Shown here one piece after another: positions 33,691-41,247 of a DNA stretch of 41,247 nucleotides (positions within the stretch are counted from its first letter, which is position 1; the number at the start of each line of letters is the position of its first letter). The notes under the pieces were generated by a model, which was not told the DNA's origin, ran no database searches, and saw nothing but the letters and a program-made list of their open reading frames with translations. Source of the DNA: Enterospora canceri (Eukaryota > Microsporidia > Enterocytozoonidae); NCBI GenBank assembly GCA_002087915.1, contig LWDP01000011.1:1-41247 (forward strand), read 5' to 3'. The position numbers were made by a program, and so were the translations under genes.

Positions 33691-34311
33691 TTAAATATCA
33701 AATGCGTAGTCACACAGTGAAACAACCTTGGCCTCAAGGAAGTTGAGGTGTCGTAGAACCATTCCAAAGTGCCACGCGTAGTGGTCATTTGTGGAGTGGT
33801 CGTCGTGACGCCACTTTGTGACGAGGATGCAGCACGAGACGATGACGTCAAGGAGACTCTCTCCAACGAAGTGGGAGAGATCGAGGCGCAGGAGCAGGGC
33901 GAATGCGTCTGAGAGCGACTCGGCCGAGAAGACGGCCAGCTGGGCCAGGAAGTGGGTGATGGCTGGGTGGTTTGTGAAAAGTGTTCGAATCAGAACCAGA
34001 ACCACGGTGTGGGCACCAGGGCTGTTTGAGTCCCTGATTCTACGAAACAGGCTGAGCAAGCAGGCGGTGTGGTGGCACAGGTTGGCTCCAATCAGCGACT
34101 TGATGGAGCATTCAGGCGAAATGAGCACCCCTTGCACTTTCAGGGGAATTTGATCATTTTCGCATTTTTTACTGATATCAATTTTACAATGGGAAATGGG
34201 GGAGCGGCGGGGTTGAAGCAGTCTTCCGGTGGTGCCACTGGGGTGGAGGTGGCGCATGGCCTGATCAGGCTGCCCTGCCAATCTGCTCAGAAAGTTTTCA
34301 CGTCTGATCAT
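33691..34311 (-). CDS. cyclin-like (Pho80/PCL type) protein candidate
   Basis: 206 aa from the ATG that follows CCCC; the frame is open to 34380. The C-terminal half is helical. Its last about 60 residues (ESLLDVIVSCCILVTKW, then STNDHYAWHFGMVLRHLNFLE, ending in LCDYAFDI) follow the pattern of helices 3-5 of a Pho80-type cyclin box, including the N-x-x-Y/W-A-x-x-x-G and L-N-x-L-E landmarks. Such cyclins activate Pho85/CDK5-class kinases. The N-terminal 50 residues are basic and Pro/His rich. The call rests on pattern and should be tested by profile search. Confidence 0.5.
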   Translation of the reverse strand: MIRRENFLSRLAGQPDQAMRHLHPSGTTGRLLQPRRSPISHCKIDISKKCENDQIPLKVQGVLISPECSIKSLIGANLCHHTACLLSLFRRIRDSNSPGAHTVVLVLIRTLFTNHPAITHFLAQLAVFSAESLSDAFALLLRLDLSHFVGESLLDVIVSCCILVTKWRHDDHSTNDHYAWHFGMVLRHLNFLEAKVVSLCDYAFDI

Positions 34312-34490
34312 GGGGAGAAATATTTGTGAAATTAATCTGGGACACGTGATCAGATGATGGGGATGGACGCCCAATTCCACTGAGTGGACTAGTCAAATTA
34401 ATTAAATTAAATGCCTGATAAAAGTGATTTGTTTGGGTGAGTTGGATGGTGCCACTCTCCTACTCCTCTTTCGCCTTCCTTCAGAATTGA

Positions 34491-34931
34491 TCAGTTTTGC
34501 TGCTCTCCAAACAAGTAGAGTCTGATTCGTTCGAAAATGCCTGTTTTCCTGGCGTAGACGTCCTCGCTCTGGACGACACCGAAGTTCTTCCTGAAGACTC
34601 CAACAATCTCCCCGTTTATCTTCGAATGAGTCAGCTTCATCAGGCGCTCGAGGTCTCCAACCTCCTCGCACCAAACAGAAAGCGAGTTCTTGCCCTCTTC
34701 AACTCGCTGGACAGTCGCAACCTGCCTGATTTTTGATAGAACCGCTCCCCTGTTTCCTGGGCTGAATCCAAAGACCACGACGTGCTTGGTCTCGGTGCTG
34801 TGCTCCCTCGTTGCTGCCATGTCGTAGTACGTGCCCTGTGGAATCGTATTCTTCCTTGAATCAATGGATTTGGCTGCCTGGGTGCTTCCAAAGAGACTTG
34901 GCATGTACGACGAGTTGTTCTCAGACTGCAT
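34491..34931 (-). CDS. NUP53: nucleoporin Nup53/Nup35 (RRM-like MPPN domain)
   Basis: 146 aa. A disordered N-terminus with FG-like pieces (SLFGSTQ) leads to an RRM-type domain at about 48-115 (HVVVFGFSPGNRGAVLSKI as beta1-alpha1, KINGEIVGVFRK as beta4). A short linker and a C-terminal amphipathic helix (IFERIRLYLFG, about 132-142) follow. The VxVFGFxP opening and LFG-type membrane-binding end are characteristic of Nup53/Nup35, which links the inner pore ring to the nuclear membrane. It is less than half the usual length. CCC lies upstream of the ATG. It is followed on the same strand by the cyclin-like gene. Confidence 0.75.
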   Translation of the reverse strand: MQSENNSSYMPSLFGSTQAAKSIDSRKNTIPQGTYYDMAATREHSTETKHVVVFGFSPGNRGAVLSKIRQVATVQRVEEGKNSLSVWCEEVGDLERLMKLTHSKINGEIVGVFRKNFGVVQSEDVYARKTGIFERIRLYLFGEQQN

Positions 34932-34944
34932 TTATGGGCTAAAT

Positions 34945-36630
34945 TTATTGTGACTCGTTTGTGGGCAGTCCGCCAGTCAGGTAGACGAGGACTTCGTCTG
35001 AGGATACGCGAAGGGCATCCACAAACAGCAGTGCCTCTCTATTCACCAGAAGTCGGAGCCAGTCTTCCTCAGACTCAACAAACATGTTTTCGGCGTAATA
35101 GACTCGATAGTCTCCAGCAAGAGAGACGCGAAGCAGTCTCTGGCTCTCCACAACGGTGCCACTGCCTTCGTTCTCAGCCAGATAGTCGACGTACGTCTCT
35201 GTTTCATCGACTCCTCTCACAACCCCCTGAAAGTAGAACTTCTTCACCTCATTTATGGCCAGGCTGTAGACGGTGCTTCTGCTCTCATTCGGCCCCTGCT
35301 CATCTACCGCCTTAAAAAGCTCCTCAGCCGTCGTTTGAACTGGCGCATAAAACAGGTCAACCTGTTTGTGGACGCCCCTGAATATTTCAGTAGTTCCCTC
35401 TAACTCCTCAACTCTACCAAAATTATCAGGAAGATACCCAATTGCGCCCTCCTTGTAGCGACTCCTTCTCTCCCTTCGTACCATTCTGTTCTCTTCCGCA
35501 TTATAGTACGTCCTACAGCCACCATCGTCCTCTATCCTTATTCTCGTGTATATTGAGCTGATATAGAGCTCTGCTCCGCCCCTATGGATCCTCCTCATCT
35601 CACACAGCTCAACCACCCTGTTTCTGAGTCTGTAGAAGTCCTCTTGTGAATTATTCTGCAATAAGACAGAAAACACGTTTCCGTCTTCATCCTCCATTCT
35701 GAGGAGCAGATACTCCTGGTAGACGTGTTTGGTGGTCTGTCTGAGTGTGACAGAGGAGTAGACCACTCTTCCTCTGATTGTATCCAACAGTCTGATTTCC
35801 CTATGGCCAATTGGTCTCCTGGGAAACACCTTGAAAACTTCCTTAGGGGTGATTTCTTTCACCTTGAAGTAGCAGCTTTCTGTAAATGTGCCGTAGATGA
35901 TTTTATCAGGCACGTTGCTCGCAGATCGCTGTGAAAACGACTTCACGTAGACCGAGTCGCCCACCTGCAGCGACGAGTAGAGCGTAAGATGCTCCTTCCA
36001 GAAGACCAGTTTCACAAAGACGTTGTTGGCCGTGACTATCGCAAAGCAGAACGGGTTGTAGGCGTGTGGGTAGATGTTGATTCGTGTTTTCTGGACTATT
36101 CTGCCTATGAATGCACCAGTGACACGCGCCTGGAGGTTTCCAACTTCCTCGTTATTCAGCCCCTGAATTCGGTATTTTCCAACAAATGACCCATTCAGAC
36201 GAACTGGCTCGAAGTAGATCGGATCGTGCTCCTCTCTGGTTGGAACCAGTGCGCCTGATGCATTGTAGGCCACGCCACAGTTCCTGCTTTCAGGAAGTGT
36301 GTCATTCAGAAATTTGGTCAAATTCAGGTCCAATAGAAATTCAAGCTGGTTATTTTCCTCGCGTATCCTGGCTACGTCGACTGCGGTTGCAAAGTGCCTG
36401 CTTTCATCGCCGCATATCACGAACTCAATCCCGCTCTCGCTGTCCCTGGTGACCTGAATGAAGTCGCCCTCGAAGAATGCGCCCATCTCAATAATGCGAC
36501 TCATTTTCACTGATACGGAGACCATCTCCGCCCTCTCATCGTCTGCGAGTGATATGACGTACGATGGAATGGCCCCGTGCTTCTTGAATATCCCGATAAT
36601 TTGGTAAATCTTGTTCAGAATATTCTCCAT
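34945..36630 (-). CDS. OB-fold protein, RPA/RADX-like ssDNA-binding candidate
   Basis: 561 aa from the ATG with CCC directly upstream (CCCATG). The frame stays open to 37734, but that extension is antisense to Rpt4 and is rejected. A central OB-fold is visible at about 175-260: a CFAIVTANNVFVKLVFW strand pair, then SSLQVGDSVYVKSF, matching the RPA-type D/N-x-x-x-x-V-x-x-W ... L-x-x-G-D motif. A second OB-like module lies at about 290-380 (DTIRGRVVYSSV, then EDEDGNVFSVLL). The C-terminal part is acidic, with strands suggesting a third. RADX antagonises RAD51 at forks; RPA1 or a telomere-binding protein are alternatives. Confidence 0.5.
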   Translation of the reverse strand: MENILNKIYQIIGIFKKHGAIPSYVISLADDERAEMVSVSVKMSRIIEMGAFFEGDFIQVTRDSESGIEFVICGDESRHFATAVDVARIREENNQLEFLLDLNLTKFLNDTLPESRNCGVAYNASGALVPTREEHDPIYFEPVRLNGSFVGKYRIQGLNNEEVGNLQARVTGAFIGRIVQKTRINIYPHAYNPFCFAIVTANNVFVKLVFWKEHLTLYSSLQVGDSVYVKSFSQRSASNVPDKIIYGTFTESCYFKVKEITPKEVFKVFPRRPIGHREIRLLDTIRGRVVYSSVTLRQTTKHVYQEYLLLRMEDEDGNVFSVLLQNNSQEDFYRLRNRVVELCEMRRIHRGGAELYISSIYTRIRIEDDGGCRTYYNAEENRMVRRERRSRYKEGAIGYLPDNFGRVEELEGTTEIFRGVHKQVDLFYAPVQTTAEELFKAVDEQGPNESRSTVYSLAINEVKKFYFQGVVRGVDETETYVDYLAENEGSGTVVESQRLLRVSLAGDYRVYYAENMFVESEEDWLRLLVNREALLFVDALRVSSDEVLVYLTGGLPTNESQ

Positions 36631-36786
36631 GGGTAAAATAATGTTAGTCAAGTAGATAGAAGAACTAGTGAAATTTTTACAGGTGAAAGTGATCGTGGAC
36701 GAAGTTGACCAGGCAGGTGATCCAGGCGAATTGGAACTGGAAATGGCGCCTTCCTCCTGGTCATTTTTGGGGCTGGAACCCCCAAG
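36631..36786. promoter_or_regulatory. divergent intergenic promoter region (OB-fold gene / Rpt4)
   Basis: 156 bp between two divergent start codons, each with a CCC motif: CCCATG on the minus strand at 36630 and CCCCCAAGATG on the plus strand at 36787. No other coding potential is preferred here, so it should contain both core promoters. No TATA-like element is convincing. Confidence 0.5.
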
Positions 36787-37953
36787 ATGGCAACAAAGGA
36801 AGAGGCAGTTGAGAGCTACCACAATGCGGTGAGACAGCACGAGATTGTGCTTGAGGAGCTGAAGAGCGAGCGAAACATCCTGAAGCAGACTGAGAAGTCG
36901 TACGAGAAGAGCGAGAGGGACATGAAGGCGATGCAAACAATTGGGCAGAATGTTGGAGAAATACTGAATGGGCTGAGTCCTGAGAAGTACATTGTGAAGA
37001 CGAACCACGGGCCACGATACGTCGTAGGATGCGCGAAGAACGTGGACAGGGCCCTTCTGAAGAGCGGAAGACGAGTTGCCCTTGACGTGACCACGCTCAC
37101 GATCGTAAGGGCCCTTCCAACTGAAGTTGACCCCACTGTTTATGCAATGGCTGAGACCACGAAAGTGGAGGAAATCGACTTCAACAGCATCGGCGGGCTG
37201 ACTGAGCAGATTCGAGACATCCGCGAGGTCATCGAGCTGCCTCTGAAGAACCCTGAGATCTTCAGGCGAGTTGGAATTCAGGCGCCAAAGGGGGTGCTGC
37301 TCTACGGGCCACCTGGAACTGGAAAGACGCTGCTTGCGAAGGTGGTTGCTGCCACGATGGGCGTGACGTTCATGAAGGTGGTTGCGTCCTCTCTGATTGA
37401 GAAATACATCGGGGAGAGTGCCAGGATGGTCAGGGAGATGTTTGCGTATGCTCGAGCCAATGCCCCTTGCATTATTTTCATGGACGAAATTGATGCAATT
37501 GGAGGCAGCCGATCTGACGAGAGCAACTCGAGCGACAGGGAGGTGCAGAGGACGCTGATGGAGCTGCTGAACCAGCTCGACGGATTCAGCGCCCTCGACG
37601 ACGTGAAGGTGATCATGGCCACAAACAGGCCCGATATTCTCGATCCAGCCCTGTTGAGGCCTGGGCGACTTGATCGTAAGATTGAGATTGGGCTTCCAAA
37701 TGAGCAGGGGCGAAAGGAGATACTGCGAATTCACAGCCAGAAGATGAATCAGGAGGAGATTGACCTCGATTTGGTGGTGAAGATGAGTGCTGGATTCAAC
37801 GGGGCTGATTTGCGAAACGTGTGCACCGAGGCAGGGATGATAGCACTGAGGGAGGAACGAGACTACGTCATAAACGACGATTTCGTAAAAAGTGTTCGAA
37901 AAATGGCAGAATCCAAGAAATTAGAGAGCAAATTGGACTACAAACGCAGGTGA
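36787..37953 (+). CDS. RPT4: 26S proteasome regulatory ATPase Rpt4 (PSMC6)
   Basis: 388 aa. An N-terminal coiled coil (about 5-55) is followed by an OB domain ([23 protein letters not shown]). The AAA+ module then has Walker A GPPGTGKT (174-181), Walker [10 protein letters not shown] (228-236), sensor MATNRPD and arginine fingers RPGR (291-294). The C-terminus is ESKLDYKRR. The DMTTLTI/VDPxVY context and KLESKLDYK ending single out Rpt4 among the six Rpt subunits. It unfolds ubiquitylated substrates in the proteasome base. CCCCC four bases before the ATG supports the start. G/C-ending codons suggest strong expression. Confidence 0.97.
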   Translation: MATKEEAVESYHNAVRQHEIVLEELKSERNILKQTEKSYEKSERDMKAMQTIGQNVGEILNGLSPEKYIVKTNHGPRYVVGCAKNVDRALLKSGRRVALDVTTLTIVRALPTEVDPTVYAMAETTKVEEIDFNSIGGLTEQIRDIREVIELPLKNPEIFRRVGIQAPKGVLLYGPPGTGKTLLAKVVAATMGVTFMKVVASSLIEKYIGESARMVREMFAYARANAPCIIFMDEIDAIGGSRSDESNSSDREVQRTLMELLNQLDGFSALDDVKVIMATNRPDILDPALLRPGRLDRKIEIGLPNEQGRKEILRIHSQKMNQEEIDLDLVVKMSAGFNGADLRNVCTEAGMIALREERDYVINDDFVKSVRKMAESKKLESKLDYKRR

Positions 37954-38058
37954 ATAATTGGATGAGTTGTTACTCAAGAAATCAAACATTATAGCTAAGG
38001 GTTTATTTTAAAAGTTCTCTAATCCTCAACATACTGAATTGCTGCCTATTTCTCTTCC

Positions 38059-38152
38059 TGATTATTCTGACTATTCCGATTACCTTGATTACCCTGATTA
38101 CCCTGATTATTCTAATTACCCTGACTATCCTGACTATCCTGACTACCCTGAT
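38059..38152. repeat. 9-bp minisatellite spanning the phosphomannomutase 3' end
   Basis: About ten imperfect copies of CTGATTACC / CTGACTATC. On the minus strand they encode QGN and QDS units at the end of the phosphomannomutase and continue in frame past its stop codon. Confidence 0.92.
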
Positions 38153-38891
38153 CACTGCCTATAATTCTGTCTACTATTTCGATTGTCTCCTCTGGTCCAG
38201 TTGTCGTGAATCCAACTGTTCTTGAATCAGAAAACAGCCCATGATCATTTCCACCCTCTTCTGTTTTATCCCCTATGAAATAAATCAGCCCCTCTTCAAT
38301 CATATTCAGGCACTGTGTCTTATCCCACCCTACTGGAAATATGTCAACTGAAATCTGACCACCAATTGCACAGTCGAGACCCAATTCATCGAGAAGTGGC
38401 CTAATCTGCTCCACCAGTCTCCGTCTTATCCCATTCTTCCTGTCAAATGCGTCGAACTCCACTCTTTCAGCCGTGCTACAGCTTCTTCCTATCACACTCA
38501 CGTTTACGCCTGATTCCCTCATTTCCACGAATGTCCCACGCTTCACTGGACAGTCTGTCTCGCCAAGAATGACCAGAATCCGATTAATCAGCCTCGAATA
38601 CTCTTCCTCGCTGATCTCGTCAAGCAGTCTCCTGCTTCTCACCAGTTTGCCATTTTTGTGGAATTGTGCTCCATTTTCCGTAAAGACGTAGTCAAAGAGC
38701 TCAATGAGATCTGGACCAAGTTGGCTGACTTGTTCTCTGAGACTCGATCCACTTACGAGTGCCAGACTGTGGCCACTCTCCCTGATTCGTCCCAGCATCC
38801 GTCTGATTCCATCTGGTGCCTGACACTTGTTCACTGCCAGTGTTCCATGGACATCAAACAGAAACAGCCCTCTTCTTTTCTCATCCCCCAT
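38112..38891 (-). CDS. SEC53: phosphomannomutase (Sec53/PMM) with altered catalytic motif
   Basis: 259 aa, eukaryotic alpha-PMM of the HAD superfamily, converting mannose-6-P to mannose-1-P for GDP-mannose synthesis. Conserved landmarks are SGSSLREQ, DYVFTENGAQ, CPVKRGTFVEMRE, NVSVIGRSCS, GGQISVDIFPVGWDK and FIGDKTEEGGNDH. The catalytic loop reads FDVHGTL: nucleophile D13 is present, but the usual acid/base Asp two residues on is His (CAT instead of GAT). The core is otherwise intact. The C-terminal SDQGSQDSQDSQGN tail comes from a 9-bp repeat. The ATG has GGGGG after rather than before it. Activity cannot be assumed. Confidence 0.93.
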   Translation of the reverse strand: MGDEKRRGLFLFDVHGTLAVNKCQAPDGIRRMLGRIRESGHSLALVSGSSLREQVSQLGPDLIELFDYVFTENGAQFHKNGKLVRSRRLLDEISEEEYSRLINRILVILGETDCPVKRGTFVEMRESGVNVSVIGRSCSTAERVEFDAFDRKNGIRRRLVEQIRPLLDELGLDCAIGGQISVDIFPVGWDKTQCLNMIEEGLIYFIGDKTEEGGNDHGLFSDSRTVGFTTTGPEETIEIVDRIIGSDQGSQDSQDSQGN

Positions 38892-38989
38892 TAATTGGCT
38901 ACCAAAATGAATTATGAAGCAGAATACTCAGGTTGACCAATGATAGATCGAGTAGGCAGCTATAAAACAGAGAAGGAGACTCTCATAGG

Positions 38990-39478
38990 ATGAGTCGGAG
39001 TCAACGAGTAGCAGGCATGCTGAACGAGGCAGTGGCATTGGAGCATAAGGCGTGGTACTACTACACTCTTGTTGCTGGAATGATGGATAGAAGTGCGTAT
39101 CCAAATCTGTCAGTCTGGTTCAGGAAGGAGGCCCTTGATGAACTGGAACACGCCCAGATTGTGATATCGTTCATAAACAGGCTGAATACGCCACTCAGGT
39201 TCCCTGATATTGGGAGACCTGTTTTGGATGAATCAGATCAGTTGGTGATTGACGCATTCAGAAAGGCAGTTGAGTTTGAGCAGATTGTGCTAGGCCACTA
39301 CTCGAAGATGGCTGCTGTTGCTGATGAGGAGGGTGATTTGGTTGTTGCTGAATTCTGTGATCAGTTTCTACGGTTGCAGATCAAGGAAGTGAAATCATTC
39401 AGGGATCACCTGAGAAATGCAGAGAGGTGCAAGAGGGAGGCAGACACGTTCGTATTTGATCAGTCATTTGGTAAGTGA
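38990..39478 (+). CDS. ferritin with complete ferroxidase centre
   Basis: 162 aa, four-helix ferritin fold. Aligning by eye with H-chain ferritin gives every ferroxidase ligand: E18 and Y25 (ALEHKAWYYY), E51 and H54 (DELEHA), E97 (VEFEQIV) and Q130 (FLRLQIKEVK). It should therefore oxidise Fe(II) and store iron as a 24-mer. There is no signal or transit peptide, so it is cytosolic. It is slightly shorter than human H ferritin (183 aa), with a short fifth helix. Upstream 98 bp separate it from the divergent PMM gene. No CCC/GGG motif lies before the ATG. Confidence 0.94.
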   Translation: MSRSQRVAGMLNEAVALEHKAWYYYTLVAGMMDRSAYPNLSVWFRKEALDELEHAQIVISFINRLNTPLRFPDIGRPVLDESDQLVIDAFRKAVEFEQIVLGHYSKMAAVADEEGDLVVAEFCDQFLRLQIKEVKSFRDHLRNAERCKREADTFVFDQSFGK

Positions 39479-39523
39479 TTTATTAGTAAATGTTTTATTA
39501 GTAAATGATTTACGAGTTACTGA

Positions 39524-41247
39524 TCACTGTCCGTAGATGGCTCTCATTGCTGCATCCACGTTGACTGACTTGTTGCATGGAAGTGGTTTAGGCAGCACTG
39601 GTGCATTACAAGGGGCTGTTGTCTGAGACTGAGACCGTAGCAAGTCAGCTGCTCTGATTTTGGTAGCGTATGCGATGCAGTCTGTTCGACCAGTGACGTC
39701 ACTGAGTCGCACTGATGGCTCTGGCTTAGTGCATGGCTCAGGTTTGTAGTCAGCACCACAATTCAGAATATCAGCATTGGTGAAAGTGACCTTCTTAGAC
39801 TGTTTACATGGCATAGGTTTGGTGAGGCAGTTATCGTTGCACTTATCAGTACATCCACTATTACACCCATCATTACACTTATCATTACAACTATTACACT
39901 TATCATTGCACTTGTCATTATTACACTTATCATCACATCCACTATTACACTTATCATTACAACTATTACATCCACTACTATTACAACTACCACAACTACC
40001 ACAACTATTACCATTACAACCACTACCACAATTACCTTCTTCAGTTGAAAAACTTTCTTGTGGCCTTGGCTTCTCAGTTGGCTTTATTGGCAATTCAGTC
40101 CCACACTTTGCACTTGATATTTTGTTTCTGATCCAGTTGAACAGGTGTGATCTCCTATCACTGCCCTGCGTAAACAGCCTGGAGCTGATTGATCCAAGGA
40201 GACTGCTCTTCCTCTTCTTTGCCTTGTGCTTCTCAATGGCCCGTGAAAGTGGATCAAATATTGCACTCAACTTGTCACTCCTCTTCTGGGAGTCCTTCTC
40301 AATGAAACAGGTTCGCTTCACTTCCTCGTACTGCGACCCAAACAGTCGAAGAAACTTCCTGAACTCAGCCAGTGCAACGTGCTTCTCGCGATAGAAGCCA
40401 AATTCAACCTGTTTTCCACCGTAGTTGATTCGGACGTACTCCTTTCCACCGTGTTCGTAGACTTCTACGAATAGGGCAGCAGCGTAGGACGGAAATGAGC
40501 TCACAGCCACGTCCAGTCCACTCATCAGCATGTTCAGGGTGGAGTCGTGGGCTGAGACAAGGACGAGGCTGCTTTCTCCATCGAGATACTCGAGGAGCTG
40601 CTGGGCGTAGTAGGAGAAGACTGTTCCAGTCAGACCGCGATTCTCCTTCATTTCGGCCATTTTGTCCTCAAAGAGCATGGCCTCGTTTCCAATGAACTGG
40701 GCCACCGATGAGTAGTCGCAGCTGTCGTCCTTGCAGTCGTATGGTACGTCATTGCACAGTGACGTCATGATTCTATCGAACTTGTAGACGTCTTCCTGCT
40801 TCTTCACCATTTTCTGATCAAAACAGCTTGTTGGATTGATCAGCTGGAAATCGAGAATGGTGCTCTTGTTTGACGTAGGCAGCTGGCTCAGGACGCCCTG
40901 GAGCATCGCCTGTGTCCGATTCAGCCCAGTGTGTACGCCAACCACTGCTCCACCCTTTTTGCCAATTTGACTGAAATAGGCATCGTTGATGTGTTGTCCC
41001 AGTGTCTGGGCCTGTTCGTACCCCTTCACAGTCAGGTCGCCATCTCCACATTTTATCAGGGCACACTCATCGAGAGTGCATTTCATACAGTTTCGGCTGC
41101 TCCAGTTGTCTGGATCAGTCTCATCCTCCTTCTTTACGACGAGTGGAGACCTGTCTCCGTGTCGGAAGAAGGCAACTACCTTCTTCAGAGTGTGTCCATT
41201 TGGAATATACTCGTATTTTGGTTTACAGTAGCCCCTGTATTTGTCTA
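39524..41247 (-). CDS. histidine acid phosphatase with Cys/Asn-rich C-terminal tail (5' end beyond window)
   Basis: 573 residues visible; the N-terminus is cut by the right edge. The phosphohistidine motif RHGDRSP lies near the visible start (about 41164-41144), and the partner motif SAHDSTLNML is about 215 residues later. This is the branch-2 histidine phosphatase layout (acid phosphatase, phytase-like or PXYLP1-like). An ATG at 41086 exists, but the true frame continues upstream through RHGDRSP. After the catalytic domain, a basic linker precedes about 65 residues of tandem CNDKCN/CNSGC units, then a Cys-Pro-Lys tail. The Cys-rich tail suggests disulfide cross-linking in an extracellular or spore-wall setting. 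Confidence 0.9.
   Translation of the reverse strand, partial: DKYRGYCKPKYEYIPNGHTLKKVVAFFRHGDRSPLVVKKEDETDPDNWSSRNCMKCTLDECALIKCGDGDLTVKGYEQAQTLGQHINDAYFSQIGKKGGAVVGVHTGLNRTQAMLQGVLSQLPTSNKSTILDFQLINPTSCFDQKMVKKQEDVYKFDRIMTSLCNDVPYDCKDDSCDYSSVAQFIGNEAMLFEDKMAEMKENRGLTGTVFSYYAQQLLEYLDGESSLVLVSAHDSTLNMLMSGLDVAVSSFPSYAAALFVEVYEHGGKEYVRINYGGKQVEFGFYREKHVALAEFRKFLRLFGSQYEEVKRTCFIEKDSQKRSDKLSAIFDPLSRAIEKHKAKKRKSSLLGSISSRLFTQGSDRRSHLFNWIRNKISSAKCGTELPIKPTEKPRPQESFSTEEGNCGSGCNGNSCGSCGSCNSSGCNSCNDKCNSGCDDKCNNDKCNDKCNSCNDKCNDGCNSGCTDKCNDNCLTKPMPCKQSKKVTFTNADILNCGADYKPEPCTKPEPSVRLSDVTGRTDCIAYATKIRAADLLRSQSQTTAPCNAPVLPKPLPCNKSVNVDAAMRAIYGQ
39828..40035 (-). repeat. in-frame Cys/Asn-rich repeat tract of the acid phosphatase
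   Basis: Tandem imperfect 9-15-bp units (TGTAATGATAAG, TGTAATAGTGGA and variants on the minus strand) encode CNDK, CNSG and CGSC units with Cys at every third to fourth residue. Confidence 0.9.

Noticed and set aside
36631..37734. N-terminal extension of the minus-strand OB-fold ORF
   Set aside because: It is antisense to the strongly conserved Rpt4 gene. The ATG at 36630 has the CCC motif, and the extension has shadow-frame composition.
39777..40394. 205-codon plus-strand ORF rich in Leu, His and Ser
   Set aside because: It is the reverse of the Cys/Asn repeat of the acid phosphatase and has no independent support.

Overview
The window looks like a nuclear contig from a microsporidian (reduced, obligate intracellular fungal relative). 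Three things point there. Genes are packed closely, with no convincing introns and 13-160 bp between most of them. The encoded proteins are clearly eukaryotic but usually shorter than yeast or human orthologues (SMC6 943 aa, BRCA2 469 aa, tRNase Z about 533 aa, Nup53 146 aa). Most start codons have a CCC or GGG triplet within about 15 bases upstream, the start-proximal motif known from microsporidia. The species cannot be named from sequence alone.

Left region (1-6.9 kb): AT-rich, loosely packed and mostly lineage-specific. It holds the edge of an unknown minus-strand ORF next to a (CTAA)n microsatellite, two proteins with Lys-rich juxtamembrane segments and C-terminal membrane anchors, a coiled-coil protein, a four-TM protein and two overlapping small ORFs. 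The second anchored protein contains an exact 299-bp duplication around a single N, almost certainly two contig ends that were not merged. The only large gene-poor gap, about 1.06 kb, lies at 2767-3823.

Middle region (6.9-24.5 kb): dense housekeeping and DNA-repair genes. They are cytochrome b5 reductase, a Sel1-repeat protein, long-form tRNase Z, a divergent PUF protein, a prefoldin-like protein, Snu13, an OSCA/TMEM63 channel, a HEI10/Zip3-like RING protein divergent from a minimal BRCA2, an EME1/MMS4-like candidate and a ubiquitin protease, with several unknown proteins between them.

Right region (24.5-41.2 kb): SMC6, a REX exonuclease, a GOLPH3/Vps74-like protein overlapping an Aurora-type kinase, a HAD nucleotidase, a Dsk2/ubiquilin-like UBL-UBA protein, a cyclin-like protein, Nup53/Nup35, an OB-fold (RPA/RADX-like) protein, proteasome ATPase Rpt4, a phosphomannomutase with an altered catalytic motif, ferritin with an intact ferroxidase centre, and a histidine acid phosphatase with a Cys/Asn-rich tail that runs off the right edge.

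The unifying theme is homologous recombination and meiosis (HEI10-like, BRCA2, EME1-like, SMC6, RPA/RADX-like OB protein). Proteostasis is also well represented (Rpt4, ubiquitin protease, Dsk2-like, prefoldin-like). I see no mobile element, CRISPR array, rRNA or convincing tRNA.
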